Assembly: GCA_023954595.1 (NCBI GenBank)
Contig: JAGSHJ010000139.1
Location: 1 to 7,699, forward strand
Length of the DNA: 7,699 nucleotides
Direction of reading: 5' to 3'
Source: Bacteriovoracaceae bacterium
Lineage (GTDB): Bacteria; Bdellovibrionota; Bacteriovoracia; Bacteriovoracales; Bacteriovoracaceae
Notes under the pieces: model-generated
The model's input: only the letters and a program-made list of their open reading frames with translations
What the model was told of the DNA's origin: nothing
The model's database searches: none
In this document: positions 6,253-7,699 of the stretch, in pieces
Layout: every line of letters starts with the position of its first letter
Numbering within the stretch: the stretch's first letter is position 1
Translations under genes and position numbers: made by a program

Positions 6253-6744
6253 ATGCCTTCATTTGATCTAGTTTCCTCATTGGACATGGGTGAACTTAAA
6301 AACGTAGTAAATATGGCCAACAAGCAAATTTCTGGAAGATATGACTTCAAAGGCTCAAAATGTGCAATTGAACTCAAAGGCGAACAGGAAATGGAAATCA
6401 TTGCTGAGACAGAGAGTAGAATCGAAGCTGCAATGCAAATTCTATTTGGAAATATGAGTAAGAGAAATCTTGGTCTGAAATGCTTGGATGTTCAAAAAGT
6501 TGAACCGACTGGACATCAAATGTATAAGTTAAAAATTATACTTAACTCTGGCATTAATAAAGACAAAGCAAAGATAATTAACAAGGCCATCAAAGACTCT
6601 AAGATTAAAGTCTCCTCCCAGTACCTTGATGAAAAGATTCGTATCAGTGGGAAAAAGATTGATGACCTACAAAAAACATTTCAGATGTTAAGGTCTCATA
6701 AAGAGCTTGAGATTGATGTAAAAATGGAGAACATGAAGTCGTAA
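6253..6744 (+). CDS. yajQ: YajQ family nucleotide-binding protein
   Basis: A 163-residue protein matching the YajQ/UPF0234 family (PF04461) over its full usual length. The diagnostic start MPSFDLVSSLDMGELKNVVN (1-20) is followed by ISGRYDFKGSKCAIEL (26-41). The second repeat of the fold holds GINKDKAKIINKAIKDSKIKV (100-120) and KIRISGKKIDDLQ (128-140). Family members are small cytoplasmic proteins with two ferredoxin-like folds. Some, first described in Xanthomonas, bind cyclic di-GMP and affect transcription; RNA or nucleotide binding has also been proposed. Whether this one binds cyclic di-GMP cannot be judged from sequence alone. The start is fixed by AGGAG 6 bases upstream. The gene is divergent from the binding protein-kinase operon and convergent with the CvfB-like gene, with 2 bases between their stop codons. 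Confidence 0.95.
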   Translation: MPSFDLVSSLDMGELKNVVNMANKQISGRYDFKGSKCAIELKGEQEMEIIAETESRIEAAMQILFGNMSKRNLGLKCLDVQKVEPTGHQMYKLKIILNSGINKDKAKIINKAIKDSKIKVSSQYLDEKIRISGKKIDDLQKTFQMLRSHKELEIDVKMENMKS

Positions 6745-6765
6745 GTTTATTTCTTTACGACTTCA
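6734..6765. terminator. Perfect inverted repeat spanning both stop codons of yajQ and the CvfB-like gene
   Basis: GAAGTCGTAA (6735-6744) is exactly mirrored by TTACGACTTC (6755-6764) around a 10-base loop, with an additional T-A pair at 6734/6765. Each transcript would carry an 11-bp hairpin at its 3' end. The left arm ends in the yajQ TAA, and the CvfB-like TAA lies in the loop. Neither strand has a T-run directly after the hairpin, so it is not a standard intrinsic terminator. It could be a bidirectional terminator or an mRNA 3'-end stabiliser. Confidence 0.5.
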
Positions 6766-7589
6766 ATACCATTCTTATTGATAGTGATTTTTCTATCCTT
6801 ATAAAGCATTCCGACAGCACTCTTAAAGGTCTTTTTACTCATCCCAAAAAGGCCTCTAATCGCCTCTGGCGAGCTTTTATCGGTAATACCAACACTCCCC
6901 TTATTGCGGTTAAGAACTTCCATCACTTTATCTTTGGATTGAAAAAGGTTACCAACACCCTGGACCTGAAAAGAAGCGTCTATCAACCCGTCTTCTCTTA
7001 GTTTTTTTACATATCCTTCATAGAATTTACCAAGCTTCACATGAGTAAATGTTTCGTTGTGATAAATCATTCCTATATACTTTCTATTGATAATACAACG
7101 ATAGCCTAATTCAGTATCTTCAACAGGCTGAAGCTCAACTTTATCATTTTCCAAAATATCAAACTCAGTATCGTCGATATATTTTCCAAGTTTTGTACTT
7201 CCAAAAACTCTCTCAGCACCTTCCTCTAGATCAACACGTACAAGATACTTTTCACCAAGTCTTAGCTTTTCTTTTTGCTCATTGCCCGGAACCAATAGAT
7301 CTTTATTGATGCCCCAATCTAAAAAAGCGCCAAATGGCTGAACATCAATGACTTCCATGTATCCGTACTCACCAACAAAAGCGTGAGGGATTTCACTTGT
7401 GGCCAATAGTCTTTTGCTATTTGAATCAAGATAAACAAATACGTCTACTTGTTCGTTTGTTTTAATATTTTCACCTGCCAAGGAGTGAGGCATAAAGCAA
7501 TGTTCACCTGACTCTTCTTGCGTAAGTAGAAAGCCTTCGCCCCCTTTGCTCTCAACAGTCAAAGTATTCATTTTTCCAATTTCAATCAT
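6747..7589 (-). CDS. CvfB/YitL-like S1-domain RNA-binding protein
   Basis: A 280-residue protein resembling CvfB/YitL (COG2996), a family with consecutive S1-type OB folds and a C-terminal winged helix. Staphylococcal CvfB binds RNA and affects virulence gene expression. Visible parts are an N-terminal S1-like segment (MIEIGKMNTLTVESKGGEGFLL), a second one with GYMEVIDVQPFGAFLDWGINKDLLVP (about residues 76-101), a third near 165-215, and the winged helix with DKSSPEAIRGLFGMSKKTFKSAVGMLYKDRKI (237-268), the family's most typical stretch. I chose ATG at 7589 because MIEIGKxNTL is the usual family N-terminus; an in-frame TTG at 7610 would add 7 residues. Neither start has a strong ribosome binding site, though GGA lies 6 bases before the ATG. 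It is probably cytoplasmic. A -10-like TATAAA lies at 7635-7630 without a convincing -35. Confidence 0.9.
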   Translation of the reverse strand: MIEIGKMNTLTVESKGGEGFLLTQEESGEHCFMPHSLAGENIKTNEQVDVFVYLDSNSKRLLATSEIPHAFVGEYGYMEVIDVQPFGAFLDWGINKDLLVPGNEQKEKLRLGEKYLVRVDLEEGAERVFGSTKLGKYIDDTEFDILENDKVELQPVEDTELGYRCIINRKYIGMIYHNETFTHVKLGKFYEGYVKKLREDGLIDASFQVQGVGNLFQSKDKVMEVLNRNKGSVGITDKSSPEAIRGLFGMSKKTFKSAVGMLYKDRKITINKNGIEVVKK

Positions 7590-7699
7590 TTCTATTCCAT
7601 CGTTAATCAAGTTTTCGCGACTCTACAGCTTTATACTGCACTAGTCCATACTGTATTTAGTTTTTGAATATTATCCATTTACGACATCTTAACAATTCA

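Noticed and set aside
7590..7610. In-frame TTG at 7610 as the start of the CvfB-like gene
   Set aside because: The family N-terminus MIEIGKxNTL begins at the ATG at 7589, and no strong ribosome binding site supports the TTG.
7633..7653. ATACTG direct repeat (7633-7638 and 7648-7653) upstream of the CvfB-like gene
   Set aside because: Only six bases repeated with a 15-base offset; too short to call an operator without further copies.

Overview
The window is an AT-rich stretch of bacterial chromosome holding seven intact, closely packed protein genes, with no RNA genes, insertion sequences, phage structural genes or CRISPR. A hybrid histidine kinase, a Tat-type signal peptide and a YajQ protein suggest a Gram-negative, proteobacterium-like organism. 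A free-living or predatory group such as the Bacteriovoracales is a guess from gene style and base composition only.

Layout. (1) Positions 38-1231, minus: a flavoprotein of the HI0933/BaiN superfamily containing a run of nine G. (2) Positions 1312-2049, plus: an HNH-nuclease-like protein with a forced TTG start and a repetitive Lys/Glu-rich tail. The promoters of genes 1 and 2 appear to overlap in the 80-base gap. (3) Positions 2097-2531, plus: a hotdog acyl-CoA thioesterase with no visible ribosome binding site, possibly translated from a leaderless mRNA. It converges on gene 4 with overlapping stop codons, and its terminator lies inside gene 4. (4 and 5) Positions 5995-2528, minus: a two-gene operon encoding a Tat-exported family-1 solute-binding protein and then, with no gap, a membrane-bound hybrid histidine kinase. 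(6) Positions 6253-6744, plus: yajQ with a clear promoter and ribosome binding site. (7) Positions 7589-6747, minus: a CvfB/YitL-like S1 RNA-binding protein. Genes 6 and 7 converge with a 2-base gap inside a perfect 11-bp inverted repeat.

The most interesting unit is the operon at 2528-5995. A binding protein of the type that normally feeds an ABC importer is translationally joined to a hybrid sensor kinase, and no permease or ATPase gene lies beside it. The arrangement resembles LuxP-LuxQ and suggests that the binding protein is the ligand-detecting half of a two-protein receptor. The other genes look like ordinary housekeeping or accessory functions and show no clear link to this pair.
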